From: Halomonas jincaotanensis
Lineage (GTDB): Bacteria; Pseudomonadota; Gammaproteobacteria; Pseudomonadales; Halomonadaceae
Length of the DNA: 64,000 nucleotides
Assembly (NCBI RefSeq): GCF_018448785.1
Contig: NZ_JAHCLU010000006.1
Coordinates: forward strand, 161,504 to 225,503
Direction: 5' to 3'
Part shown: piece after piece, positions 43,677 to 52,240 of the stretch
Layout of the letters: the number at the start of each line of letters is the position of its first letter
Position numbering within the stretch: the stretch's first letter is position 1
The notes under the pieces: model-generated
What the model was told of the DNA's origin: nothing
The model's database searches: none
What the model saw: the letters and a program-made list of their open reading frames with translations, nothing else
Made by a program: the position numbers and the translations under genes

Positions 43677-44341
43677 GTGGGTGGCATCCTCTCGAGATGG
43701 CCATGGGACAGATGAAGAGAGCGAGCGAGCGGCGCAGCCACCCGAGGACTATGGGTGACCACCAGCAGCGCACTGCCGGTGTCGCGAACCAGTTCCAGTA
43801 GCAGGGCGAGCACCGCATCGGCAGTCGTCTCGTCCAGATTGCCGGTGGGCTCGTCGGCAAGCAGCAGGGCGGGGCGCGTCGCCAGAGCGCGACCGATAGC
43901 CAGGCGCTGTTGCTGACCGCCGGAGAGCTGCTCCGGATAACGCTTCTCGAGTGCGTCGAGGCCAAGCCGCTGCAACAACCGCGCCGACCAGGCGGTATCG
44001 TGGCGCCCGGCGAGCCTTGCCTGAAGGCACAGGTTGTCGACCACGTTCAGGCTCGGCACCAGATGAAATTGCTGAAAGACCAGGCCCAGGGTCTCGCGGC
44101 GCAGCCTGGCGCGGCCGGTATCATCCAGCGAGGAGATCGCCTGGCCGGCGACGCGCACCTCGCCACGGTCGGGCAGGTCGAGACCGGCGGCCAGATGTAG
44201 CAGCGTCGACTTGCCGCAGCCCGACTCGCCCATCAGTGCCAGGCTCTCGCCCGCTTCCAGGGTCAGTTCGATACCGTCGAGCACGCCAAGCGGGCCCTGG
44301 GGCGTGGCATAGGCCTTGTGCACCTGACGTAACTCAAGCAT
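43673..44341 (-). CDS. ABC ATPase of LolD/MacB type without adjacent permease
   Basis: This 222-residue ATPase has Walker A GESGCGKS at residues 38-45, signature LSGGQQQRLAIGRALA, Walker B LLLADEPTGNLD, and the switch His in VVTHSP. The type normally pairs with FtsX-like permeases. The nearest is at 39801-42332, separated by a metallothionein-like gene, the VTT gene and a decayed ATPase copy. ATG 44341 is used because homology starts there. It is divergent from tspO. Confidence 0.9.
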   Translation of the reverse strand: MLELRQVHKAYATPQGPLGVLDGIELTLEAGESLALMGESGCGKSTLLHLAAGLDLPDRGEVRVAGQAISSLDDTGRARLRRETLGLVFQQFHLVPSLNVVDNLCLQARLAGRHDTAWSARLLQRLGLDALEKRYPEQLSGGQQQRLAIGRALATRPALLLADEPTGNLDETTADAVLALLLELVRDTGSALLVVTHSPRVAAPLARSLHLSHGHLERMPPT

Positions 44342-44409
44342 GAGTGGTTTCCATCGCAACGAGAGTCAGATGGTCCCACAAAACCAGCGCCAACCGAAGG
44401 AGGCTGCGC

Positions 44410-44886
44410 ATGACCGCGACCCGTTCCCTGATGATCCTGCTCGGCTGGCTGGCCCTGGTGGCGCTGACCGCACTCAGTGGTATCGCCACCCCGCCCGGCG
44501 ACTGGTACGCAGGCCTGGACAAGCCGCCGCTCACTCCGCCCGACCTGGCCTTCCCCATCGCCTGGAGCACTCTCTACCTGCTCATGGCGGTGGCCGCCTG
44601 GCGCGCCACCCTGGCTGTCCCGCCTGGTGCACGCTGGCGGACCCTCTGGCCCTTCGTCGCCCAGCTTGCCGCCAACGCGCTCTGGTCGATCCTGTTCTTC
44701 GCCCTGCACTGGATGGCCCTGGCGCTGCTCGACCTGCTGCTGCTGTGGGGGCTGATCGTACTCACCATCCGGCGCTTCGCCGGGGTCTCGCGTCTCGCCG
44801 CCTGGCTGCTCGTGCCCTACTTGGCCTGGGTGAGCTTCGCCGCCTATCTCAACGCCGCCATCTGGTGGCTCAATGGCGGCGGCTAG
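44410..44886 (+). CDS. tspO: TspO/MBR family membrane protein
   Basis: This 158-residue protein with five hydrophobic segments belongs to the TspO tryptophan-rich sensory protein family. Family marks are WYAGLDKPPLTPPDLAFPIAWSTLYLLMA (read in parts), LAANALWSILFF and YLAWVSFAAYLN. TspO binds porphyrins and affects stress responses. AAGGAGG precedes ATG 44410. The stop codon lies inside a 10-bp triple repeat. Confidence 0.92.
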   Translation: MTATRSLMILLGWLALVALTALSGIATPPGDWYAGLDKPPLTPPDLAFPIAWSTLYLLMAVAAWRATLAVPPGARWRTLWPFVAQLAANALWSILFFALHWMALALLDLLLLWGLIVLTIRRFAGVSRLAAWLLVPYLAWVSFAAYLNAAIWWLNGGG

Positions 44887-44907
44887 GGGCGGCTAGGGGC
44901 GGCTAGG
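44878..44907. repeat. Three 10-bp tandem repeats at the tspO stop
   Basis: GGCGGCTAGG occurs three times in a row. The first copy contains the TAG stop of tspO and the next two give further in-register TAG codons only in other frames. It looks like slippage expansion. Confidence 0.85.
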
Positions 44908-44920
44908 GGGCACGGCTTTC

Positions 44921-45490
44921 TTACTCGGCTTCTGTCCGTTCACCTTTCTCGATCATCTCCCCGTCGGGCGACAGCAGGTACCACTCGGCGTCCATGTGCA
45001 GCACATCCTGACCAAGGGCGTCGCCCGCGGCCTTGTCACCGCTGAAGTAATAAAGTGGCCAGCCGTCGTAGGTCACTTGCTGGCTGCCGTCCTCACGTTC
45101 GAAGGTGCCCAGCTTGTCGCCATCGACGTGCTCACCGGCTTCTGGCGGTTGCTCGGTGATATAGGGCGGCCAGGCAATGGCACAGCTCTGGTAGCAGGTG
45201 CTGTAGTCGGAACCTGGTTCGTCCTTTTCGAACAGATACAGGCTCATACCGTCGACGTCGGTGAGGTAGCGCCCATAGGGAGACTGCTCGCGGATTTCAA
45301 GCCGGGCCTGGGCGACCGGTTCGGGCGTGCTGTCGAGATCCTTCGACGCCTCCTCGGCCTGCTGGCCTGGCACCGCTTGATCCTCGCCGCTGCCGTCCGC
45401 GTTGTCCGCGGCAGCCAGCGGCAGGGCGCCGGCCGAAAGAATGACCAAGGTGCCTGCCGCCAGGCCGATGGCATGCCTAGATGTCTTCAT
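44921..45490 (-). CDS. Secreted COG4315-type repeat protein
   Basis: This 189-residue exported protein has a signal peptide ending near LAAA and an acidic linker. Two copies of the PF03640-type repeat follow: GRYLTDVDGMSLYLFEKDEPG with CYQSCAIAWPP, and VTYDGWPLYYFSGDKAAGDALGQ. Such proteins are common in bacteria, and their function is unsettled. GGAG precedes ATG 45490. Confidence 0.82.
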   Translation of the reverse strand: MKTSRHAIGLAAGTLVILSAGALPLAAADNADGSGEDQAVPGQQAEEASKDLDSTPEPVAQARLEIREQSPYGRYLTDVDGMSLYLFEKDEPGSDYSTCYQSCAIAWPPYITEQPPEAGEHVDGDKLGTFEREDGSQQVTYDGWPLYYFSGDKAAGDALGQDVLHMDAEWYLLSPDGEMIEKGERTEAE

Positions 45491-45518
45491 ATTCGCCGCT
45501 CCATGGTGAAAATGAACG

Positions 45519-45553
45519 CTTTCACTTTAGGTAGGCCTTTCACTTTAGGTAGG
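45519..45553. repeat. 17-bp direct repeat upstream of the secreted-repeat gene
   Basis: CTTTCACTTTAGGTAGG occurs at 45519-45535 and again, identically, at 45537-45553. It lies between the start of the minus-strand secreted protein gene and the end of the zinc-binding protein gene. It could be paired operators or a simple duplication. Confidence 0.85.
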
Positions 45554-45629
45554 AGCGGCGAGAAATGCCAAGACCGGGCCATTCGGCGCCTCTTGCGGGG
45601 GTTGCCCTGGCAGTCGGTGATGGAGATGC

Positions 45630-46646
45630 TCAGTGGTCATGGTCATCATCGCCATGTGCGTGGTCGTCGTTGGGAGAATGACCAGGAGCCGCCAGGGCCT
45701 CGTGAAGTACCTCGGCATTGTGACGCATCATGCCCAGCCAGGTGCTGGCGTCGCCTTCGCTGGCCAGCGCGTCGGCATAGAGCGTGCCGGCGATGGGCAG
45801 GCCGGTCTCTTCGGCGAGCTGCTCGATCATGGCGGGGCTGGTCATATTCTCATGGAACAGCGCCCCGACATTTTCCTCGCGGATCACGTCGATTAACCGA
45901 GCCATGTCCGCAGCTGAGGCATCGCCCTCGGTGGAAAGCCCTACCGGCGATAAAAAGCGCAGCCCGTAGGCATTGGCGAAATAGCCGAAGGAATCGTGAC
46001 CGGTGATCACGCTCGTGTCGGGGGGGATCTCGGTCAGCCGCTCGCGAATCTCGGCATGGGTGGCCTCGATCGCCTGGAGATAACGCTCGGCATTTTCTGT
46101 GTAGGCGTCGCTGTTGTCGGGGTCGGCTTCCATCAGCCCGTCGCGAATATTGACCACATAGACCTTGCCCATGGCCAAATCTTGCCAGGCGTGGGGATCA
46201 TCGTCGCCATGATCGTCATGCGACGCGTGCTCGTCGTGTCCATGCTCGTCGTCATGGGAATGGTCATCGTCGTGAGCATGATCGTCATGCGCCTGGCCGC
46301 GCGACAGACGCTCGACCCCCTCGGTGGCAATGACCAGGAGGCCGTCATGGTCGCTGGCGTCGATCAGCCGCTCCATCCAGCCCTCGAATTGCAGGCCGTT
46401 GAAGACCACCAGGTCGGCCTCGGCCACGGCCTGGGCATCACGCGGACTGGGCGAATACACGTGAGTGTCGCCGTCGGCACCGACCAGCGAGGTGACGGCG
46501 ACGTGATCGCCACCGACGTTCTCGACCATGTCGGCCAGGATGCTGAAGCTGGTGACGACCTGCACGCGCTCGGCGGCGATGGCGGCGGGCAGGGCCAGCA
46601 GGCTGGCCACACCGAGGAGGGCCGCGGAATAGGTAACAAGACGCAT
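45630..46646 (-). CDS. znuA: ZnuA-type zinc-binding periplasmic protein
   Basis: This 338-residue cluster A-I binding protein has a signal peptide cleaved near AIAA-E, a His/Asp-rich loop at residues 119-152, and a second His/Asp tail at the C-terminus (DDHAHGDDDHDH). Site residues are expected at His62 (DTHVYSP), His152 (DPHAW) and the VITGHDSFGY His. His-rich loops mark zinc rather than manganese binding. It is the last gene of a four-gene operon behind a Zur-like box. Confidence 0.92.
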   Translation of the reverse strand: MRLVTYSAALLGVASLLALPAAIAAERVQVVTSFSILADMVENVGGDHVAVTSLVGADGDTHVYSPSPRDAQAVAEADLVVFNGLQFEGWMERLIDASDHDGLLVIATEGVERLSRGQAHDDHAHDDDHSHDDEHGHDEHASHDDHGDDDPHAWQDLAMGKVYVVNIRDGLMEADPDNSDAYTENAERYLQAIEATHAEIRERLTEIPPDTSVITGHDSFGYFANAYGLRFLSPVGLSTEGDASAADMARLIDVIREENVGALFHENMTSPAMIEQLAEETGLPIAGTLYADALASEGDASTWLGMMRHNAEVLHEALAAPGHSPNDDHAHGDDDHDH

Positions 46647-46683
46647 CGATCAATGCTCCGTTCGTGGGGTATCGTCGTGGCTT

Positions 46684-47574
46684 TCAGGGGGAATCGGTGG
46701 CGGCCAACGGGGCGGCGCGTCGGCGCAGCCGGGCCGTCAGGCTGTGATGTCGGCCGAAGAGGGCGGAGAGCACATAGGCCAGGCCGGCCAGCAGAATGAT
46801 CGCCGGACCGGAAGGCAGACTGAAATGGTAGGAGAGCAGCAACCCGCCGGTGCTGGCGATCATCGCCAGCACCACGGCGATGCCGATCAGTCCTTCCAGG
46901 CGTTGGCTCCAGAAACGCGCGGTGGTCGCCGGCAGCATCATCAGGCCGACCGCCATCAGGGTGCCCAGGGTCTGGAACCCAGCAGTCAGGTTGAGCACCA
47001 CCAGCCCCAGGAAGACGCCATGTACCAGGCTGCCGTGGACGCCCTGGCCGCGCAGGAACAGCGGGTCCAGGCACTCGACGACTAGGGCGCGGAAGATTAC
47101 CGCCAGCGCGACCACGATCAGGCTGGCGATGCCGGCGATCAGTATCAGGGCGGTGCCGTTCACCGCGAGTATCGAGCCGAACAGCACATGGGTGAGATCG
47201 ACACTGCTGCCGCCCAGCGACACCAGCATGACCCCGGCGGCCAGCGAGATCAGAAAGAAACTGGCCATGGCCGAGTCTTCGCGGTGGCCGGTCATCTGCG
47301 ACACGCTGCCCGCCAGCACCGCGATCAGCAGGCCCGAGAGCACGCCGCCGAGGCTCATCATCGGCAGCGAGAAGCCGGCCATCAGAAAGCCCAGGGCGAC
47401 CCCGGGCAGGATGGCATGCGCCATGGCATCGCCGATCAGGCTCATGCCGCGCAGCATCAGGAACACGCCCAGCGGCGGGGCGGCCAGCGACAGTGCCAGG
47501 CCCGCCACGACGGCGCGGCGCATGAAACCATACTCGAAGGGAGCGAGCAGCCAGGCGTCAAGCAGTGCCAGCAT
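46684..47574 (-). CDS. znuB: ZnuB-type ABC permease
   Basis: This 296-residue membrane protein has about eight to nine hydrophobic segments and the ABC-3 family signature MLRGMSLIGDAMAHAILPGVALGF. It carries zinc released by ZnuA. ATG 47574 overlaps the end of the ATPase gene by 17 bp. It is followed 37 bp later by the binding-protein gene. Confidence 0.92.
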   Translation of the reverse strand: MLALLDAWLLAPFEYGFMRRAVVAGLALSLAAPPLGVFLMLRGMSLIGDAMAHAILPGVALGFLMAGFSLPMMSLGGVLSGLLIAVLAGSVSQMTGHREDSAMASFFLISLAAGVMLVSLGGSSVDLTHVLFGSILAVNGTALILIAGIASLIVVALAVIFRALVVECLDPLFLRGQGVHGSLVHGVFLGLVVLNLTAGFQTLGTLMAVGLMMLPATTARFWSQRLEGLIGIAVVLAMIASTGGLLLSYHFSLPSGPAIILLAGLAYVLSALFGRHHSLTARLRRRAAPLAATDSP

Positions 47575-48292
47575 GAAAGGTATCCGGGAAAGTCAGGGGA
47601 AGGCGTGGCGCCTTGGGCGGTTGGCCCGCATAACGCTCGAGCAGCGCCTCGGGGCTGGCCCAGCGGCCATGGCCGCCGGACAGGATCAGCACGTCGTCGG
47701 CCAGGCGCGAGAGCTGCTCCATGTCGTGCAGCACCACGATCAGGGTGGCGCCGTTGTCAGCCATCTCGCGCAGCACGTTCATCAGCACGTCGACCGTCTC
47801 GGCATCAACGTTGGCAAATGGCTCGTCCAGCAGCAGCAGTTTGGCTTCCTGCATCAGGGTGCGGCCGAGCAGGGCGCGCTGCCGTTGGCCGCCGGAGAGC
47901 TCGCCGAGTGGGCGGTGCGCGAGGTGCGAGATGCCCAGTCGCGCCATGATGTCGCGGCCACGCCGATAGTGGGCGGCGCAGTAGCCGGTGAAGGCGCCAT
48001 GGCTGGGCCAGCTGCCGGTCATGATCAGCTCTTCCACGCTCATCGGGAAGGTCAGATCCAGCGCCAGCTGCTGGGGCAGCCAGGCGCGGCGCTCCTTGGG
48101 TACCTCGCAGTGCACCTTGCCCGCCACAGGGCGCAACATCCCCATCATCGCCTGGATCAGGGTGCTCTTGCCGGCACCGTTGGCACCGATCAACGCCGTG
48201 ATGGCACCGTCCATAAAGCGCCCATTGAGGTGCTCAAGCACCGTCTGTCCGCCACGGGCGAGTTGCAGATCCTCGAGTTGTAGCCGCGTCAT
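47558..48292 (-). CDS. znuC: ZnuC-type ABC ATPase
   Basis: This is the nucleotide-binding subunit of the zinc importer (244 aa). Walker A is GANGAGKS at residues 36-43, the signature is LSGGQRQRALLGRTLM, Walker B is LLLLDEPFANVD, and the switch is VVLHDMEQ. ATG 48292 shares its first base with the stop codon of the small upstream gene (TGATG), so translation is coupled. The longer frame to 48331 lies inside that small gene. Confidence 0.91.
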   Translation of the reverse strand: MTRLQLEDLQLARGGQTVLEHLNGRFMDGAITALIGANGAGKSTLIQAMMGMLRPVAGKVHCEVPKERRAWLPQQLALDLTFPMSVEELIMTGSWPSHGAFTGYCAAHYRRGRDIMARLGISHLAHRPLGELSGGQRQRALLGRTLMQEAKLLLLDEPFANVDAETVDVLMNVLREMADNGATLIVVLHDMEQLSRLADDVLILSGGHGRWASPEALLERYAGQPPKAPRLPLTFPDTFHAGTA

Positions 48293-48441
48293 CAGAGCCA
48301 CCACTCCGCCGCCCAGGCGACGGCCAGCCACAAAGCGGCCAGCGGTGCGGCCACCAGCGTCAGACGACGCGCTGTCGACAGCGACATCAGGGAAAAATGG
48401 CAGGGCCCTTCGGGGTCATGCCGGTGCGTGCGATGTGCCAT
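48292..48441 (-). CDS. 49-residue His-containing membrane protein leading the zinc operon
   Basis: The family is not recognised. The protein starts MAHRTHRHDPEGPCHF, with four His and one Cys in its first 15 residues, then has one transmembrane helix (about 28-48) ending EWWL. AGGAG is well spaced before ATG 48441, and its stop overlaps the znuC start by one base. It is the first gene after the Zur-like box. A role as a small zinc-delivery or regulatory subunit of the importer is inference. Confidence 0.65.
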   Translation of the reverse strand: MAHRTHRHDPEGPCHFSLMSLSTARRLTLVAAPLAALWLAVAWAAEWWL

Positions 48442-48467
48442 GGAGGCTCCTGGGGAAATCTCGCGAA

Positions 48468-48482
48468 AGTTATAACATAACA
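48468..48482. promoter_or_regulatory. Zur-like operator of the zinc operon
   Basis: On the minus strand TGTTATGTTATAAC matches the Zur core TGTTATAATATAAC at 12 of 14 positions and contains the perfect palindrome GTTATAAC. It lies 27 bp upstream of the first gene of the operon and overlaps likely -10 sequences, so zinc-bound Zur would block transcription. Confidence 0.65.
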
Positions 48483-48543
48483 ATAGCGTGCCGAGCCAAT
48501 GAAAATCATCGACTCGGCAGCAGGAGAGCTTCTTAGTTTGCGA

Positions 48544-50433
48544 TCAACGCTCGAGAACGTAACCGCCGGGCGCCTCCTGAAGAGGAGGATAGCCCTTGTC
48601 CGCATTGCCCATGGTCGGCGGGTCGACGATACCGCTGGAGTGTTCGCTTAGCCAAGCCTCCCATTCCGGCCACCAGGAGCCCTCGCGCTCGGGAACCTCG
48701 GCTCGCCAGGTTTCGGCATTGGTGGGGTGGGCCTCCCTCGGCTTGTCAGCGATCTGATAGACCCGCTTGCGATGACCTGGCTCGCTCACCACGCCGGCAT
48801 TGTGACCGCCACTGGTGAGGACGAAGGTGATATTGCCATGGAGATACAGCTGGTTGCGGTAGACCGAGCGCCAAGGGGAAATATGATCCTTGCGTGTGGC
48901 GACGATGAAGGCGGGTAACTTGATGTCGCTGAGCCGCACCGGATGGTCGTCCACTCGGTAGCGTCCCAGGGCCAGTTCGTTGCCGAGATAGAGGTGGCGC
49001 AAGTACTGCGAGTGCATGCGATAGGGCATGCGGGTGCCATCGGTGCTCCAGGCCATCAGGTCGAAGGTGGGCAGGCGTTCGCCCATGAGGTATTCAGACA
49101 CCATGCGCGACCAGATGAGATCCTCCGACTGAAGTAACTGGAAGACGCCCTTCATCTGCCAGTCTTCCAGATACCCTTGCTGGCGCATGGCGTCCTCCAG
49201 GAAGTGCACTTGGCTGTCATCGATGAAGAGTTCCAGTTCGCCGGGCTTGGCAAAGTCGGTGATGCTCGCCAGCAGGGTCAGGGACGCCAGGCGGTTGTCG
49301 CGGGCACGTGCCATGGCCGCGGCGGCGATGGATAGCAGGGTACCGCCAAGACAGTAGCCGATGGCATGGATCCGCTGTGAGGGAACGATTGCCTCGACTG
49401 CCTCCAGGGCCTCCATGATGCCGAGCTTCCGGTACTCTTCCAGTCCGAGGTCGCGCTCCTCCTTTCCTGGGTTCTTCCAGGAAATGATGAATACCGTGTG
49501 GCCCTGCTCGACGAGCCAGCGCACCAGAGAATTGTGCGAGGAAAGATCGAGAATGTAGTACTTCATGATCCAGGCCGGCACAATCAGCAGGGGCTCTGCC
49601 TGGACCTTGTCCGTAGTTGGGCTGTACTGGATCAGCTCCATGAGCTGGTTACGGTAGACGACCTTGCCGGGGGTTATCGCCACCGTCTTGCCGGGAAGGT
49701 ATTGCTCTGCCCCGGCAGGAGGGCGATGCGAGGCGATACGCGCGGCATCCTCCAAGGCGTGGATGGCGCCGTCAACCAGGTTTTGGCCACCCTGCTTCAC
49801 GGTTTGCTCTAATACCCGCGGGTTGGTCAGCGGACTGTTGGCCGGGGAGACAATATCGAGCATTTGGCGAGTGACGAAATCGGCCACTTGCTCGTGGTGC
49901 TTGTTGACCCCGGGGACGCCGGTCATGGCGTCGGCCCACCACTGCTGGTTGAGCAGAAAGCTCTGATGCAGCAGATTGAACGGCCACTGCCGCCACTCCG
50001 GATGATCGAAACGCTGATCCTGCTCGAGCGGCTCGATACAGAGCCCGCCCTCGTGTTCCAGCATGGCGTTCGGCAGGTAGGCGGCCAAGCGAGCCAGTTG
50101 GTGCTGCCCCTCGTAAAAAAGTTCTGCCTGCTTGCCCGGTGAGAGCATCAGGTGCAACCACCAGTCGCCGTAGGCCTGCAGGATCGAGGCGGGCGAAATG
50201 CCGGCTGTCAGCTGGGCGAGGGCCGCATGGGCTCGCTGGTCCCAGATAGCGAACGGGCTCGATTCAGGGGAGTCTGGGACTGTCTCGTCGATGATCGCGC
50301 CCGGTTCGGGCTCCTCGTCCCGGATAGTCGACACGACAGGGGCGAGGGGCCGCTTGCCGACAGAATGTCCGGCATCGCTTGAAACGTCCCGGAGAGTCTG
50401 GGGTGAAAGGGGGGTCGATTCGCTCTGCGCCAT
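48544..50433 (-). CDS. phaC: PhaC, poly(3-hydroxyalkanoate) synthase
   Basis: PhaC polymerises hydroxyacyl-CoA into PHA granules. The 629-residue protein has an N-terminal region rich in Pro/Glu, a PhaC N domain, and an alpha/beta hydrolase domain with the lipase-like box GYCLGG carrying the catalytic Cys361. The expected Asp and His lie in later segments such as HNAGVVSEPG. Length is near class I synthases (about 590) with an extended N-terminus. GGGAGGA precedes ATG 50433. No phaA/phaB or phasin is in the window. Confidence 0.94.
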   Translation of the reverse strand: MAQSESTPLSPQTLRDVSSDAGHSVGKRPLAPVVSTIRDEEPEPGAIIDETVPDSPESSPFAIWDQRAHAALAQLTAGISPASILQAYGDWWLHLMLSPGKQAELFYEGQHQLARLAAYLPNAMLEHEGGLCIEPLEQDQRFDHPEWRQWPFNLLHQSFLLNQQWWADAMTGVPGVNKHHEQVADFVTRQMLDIVSPANSPLTNPRVLEQTVKQGGQNLVDGAIHALEDAARIASHRPPAGAEQYLPGKTVAITPGKVVYRNQLMELIQYSPTTDKVQAEPLLIVPAWIMKYYILDLSSHNSLVRWLVEQGHTVFIISWKNPGKEERDLGLEEYRKLGIMEALEAVEAIVPSQRIHAIGYCLGGTLLSIAAAAMARARDNRLASLTLLASITDFAKPGELELFIDDSQVHFLEDAMRQQGYLEDWQMKGVFQLLQSEDLIWSRMVSEYLMGERLPTFDLMAWSTDGTRMPYRMHSQYLRHLYLGNELALGRYRVDDHPVRLSDIKLPAFIVATRKDHISPWRSVYRNQLYLHGNITFVLTSGGHNAGVVSEPGHRKRVYQIADKPREAHPTNAETWRAEVPEREGSWWPEWEAWLSEHSSGIVDPPTMGNADKGYPPLQEAPGGYVLER

Positions 50434-50770
50434 GGGGTCCTCCCGGATTTGCTCAGCGTTATTCCTAGGACTCCTGCCGTGTTATCTGATGGTGCCACGT
50501 CTGGCCTGCCGGATGATCAGGCAGGGTAGCGTCACGACAAGAGACCGCTCAGGTGCAAGTTACTGATCAGGTTAGCTGACTTACGGGGCTCTTTCCGCCT
50601 CGATATCTTTCAAGGCAGGAGTGTTGAAATAACGGATACTTCTAGAGTTGTTGCATTGCAATGCTCACAAGTATTTTCGGTGATGAATCGATACAGTCTC
50701 GGGTATTTCCTTTCAATGGCGATTGGTACCGCCAACACCTTCAGTCACCTAACAAGCAAAGGATAATGTC
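50434..50770. other. Intergenic region with a perfect 12-bp palindrome
   Basis: This 337-bp gap separates divergent phaC and the APC permease gene and should hold both promoters. The only clear structure is the perfect palindrome GCATTGCAATGC at 50653-50664, about 107 bp before the permease start, a possible operator. No gene or RNA was recognised. Confidence 0.5.
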
Positions 50771-52240
50771 ATGACTGACAACGCATCATCTTCGGATAGT
50801 CAGCTGTTACGCGTGCTGGCGCGCAAGGATATTCTTGCACTCGCTTTTGGGGCCATGATCGGTTGGGGTTGGATCGTGATGACCGGCAGCTGGATCCAGT
50901 CGGCCGGTAGCCTCGGCGCGATCACCGCCTTCGTGTTCGGTGGCCTCGCCATCGTGTTGGTCGGCCTCACCTATGCCGAGCTGGCGTCGGCGATGCCCCA
51001 GGTAGGCGGCGAACACGTCTACAGCTATCGTGCCCTGGGGCATTTCTCCTCCTTCCTGTGCACCTGGGCGATCGCACTGGGGTACGTGAGTGTGGTGGCC
51101 TTCGAGGCGGTGGCCTTGCCTACGGTGGTTGAGCACCTGTTTCCGGGTTACTCGGTCGGGCACATGTGGACCATCGCCGGCTGGGAAGTAAACGCCACCT
51201 GGGTGGCCGTGGGAGTCATCGGGTCGCTGATCATGATGTGGGTCAATTACCGCGGTATTCGCACCGTCGCGCTGGTGCAGAAGATCGTGACCCTATTGAT
51301 CATGGTGGTGGGTGTCATGTTCATCACTGGCGCGCTCTTCGAGGGCGAGCGGGCCACCATGGAGCCGTTGTTCAACACCTCGGAAGGCGTCATGGGCGGC
51401 ATTATGATGGTCATCATCATGGTGCCCTTCATGTTCGTTGGCTTCGACGTGATTCCCCAGGCCGCCGAGGAGATCAATCTGCCCTTCAAGGAGATCGGCA
51501 AGATCTTGATGGTGTCGGTCGTCCTGGCGGTGTTCTGGTATGCGCTGATCATTCTGGGCACCTCGCTGATGCTCAACCCCGAGGCGCTGGGCGAAAGCTC
51601 CCTGGCCGTACCCGACGCCATGCAGGCGGTGTTCCAGGCGCCCTGGGCGGGCAACTTGATGGTGCTGGCGGGTATCGCGGGCATCGTGACCAGTTGGAAC
51701 GCCTTCTATGTCGGGGGCTCACGGGCCATCTACGCCTTGGCCCATTCGGGCATGCTGCCGGCGTTTCTCGGCAAGCTGCACCCGACCCACAAGACCCCCA
51801 CCAATGCGGTCTTCCTGATGGGTATCTGTTCCTGCATCGCGCCCTTCCTCGGCCGGCCTGCGTTGGTCTGGCTGGTGGTCGCCGGTGGGCTGGGCATCGT
51901 GATCGCCTACTTGTTCGTGGCGCTGTCGTTTCTGGTGCTGCGCCATCGCGAGCCGGACATGCCGCGCCCCTTCAAGGTCTACAACGGCAAGCTGGTGGGC
52001 GTGGTCGCAGTGATCCTCTCGATCGGTATGCTGGGCCTCTACATGCCGGGAAGCCCGTCGGCGCTGGCACCAGTGGAATGGGCCCTCTTCGCCGGCTGGA
52101 TGCTGCTCGGCCTGGCCATGTACGCCTGGTCCCGAGCGAAGTATGGCGTCGCCTACAGCGACCGCATGATGAACCGGGAGCTGGCGCAAGCCAGGGCCAA
52201 TGCCCCGTCTACCGAAGCCCCAGCGCGCGGCGCATCATGA
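50771..52240 (+). CDS. APC superfamily amino acid permease
   Basis: This 489-residue inner-membrane transporter has about twelve hydrophobic segments and the APC start LALAFGAMIGWGWIVMTGSWIQSAG (read in parts), then GLTYAELASAMPQVGGEHVYSYRALG. The substrate is unknown; amino acids or amines are typical. AAAGGA precedes ATG 50771. Its 3' end overlaps the convergent hydroxylase gene by 32 bp. Confidence 0.9.
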   Translation: MTDNASSSDSQLLRVLARKDILALAFGAMIGWGWIVMTGSWIQSAGSLGAITAFVFGGLAIVLVGLTYAELASAMPQVGGEHVYSYRALGHFSSFLCTWAIALGYVSVVAFEAVALPTVVEHLFPGYSVGHMWTIAGWEVNATWVAVGVIGSLIMMWVNYRGIRTVALVQKIVTLLIMVVGVMFITGALFEGERATMEPLFNTSEGVMGGIMMVIIMVPFMFVGFDVIPQAAEEINLPFKEIGKILMVSVVLAVFWYALIILGTSLMLNPEALGESSLAVPDAMQAVFQAPWAGNLMVLAGIAGIVTSWNAFYVGGSRAIYALAHSGMLPAFLGKLHPTHKTPTNAVFLMGICSCIAPFLGRPALVWLVVAGGLGIVIAYLFVALSFLVLRHREPDMPRPFKVYNGKLVGVVAVILSIGMLGLYMPGSPSALAPVEWALFAGWMLLGLAMYAWSRAKYGVAYSDRMMNRELAQARANAPSTEAPARGAS

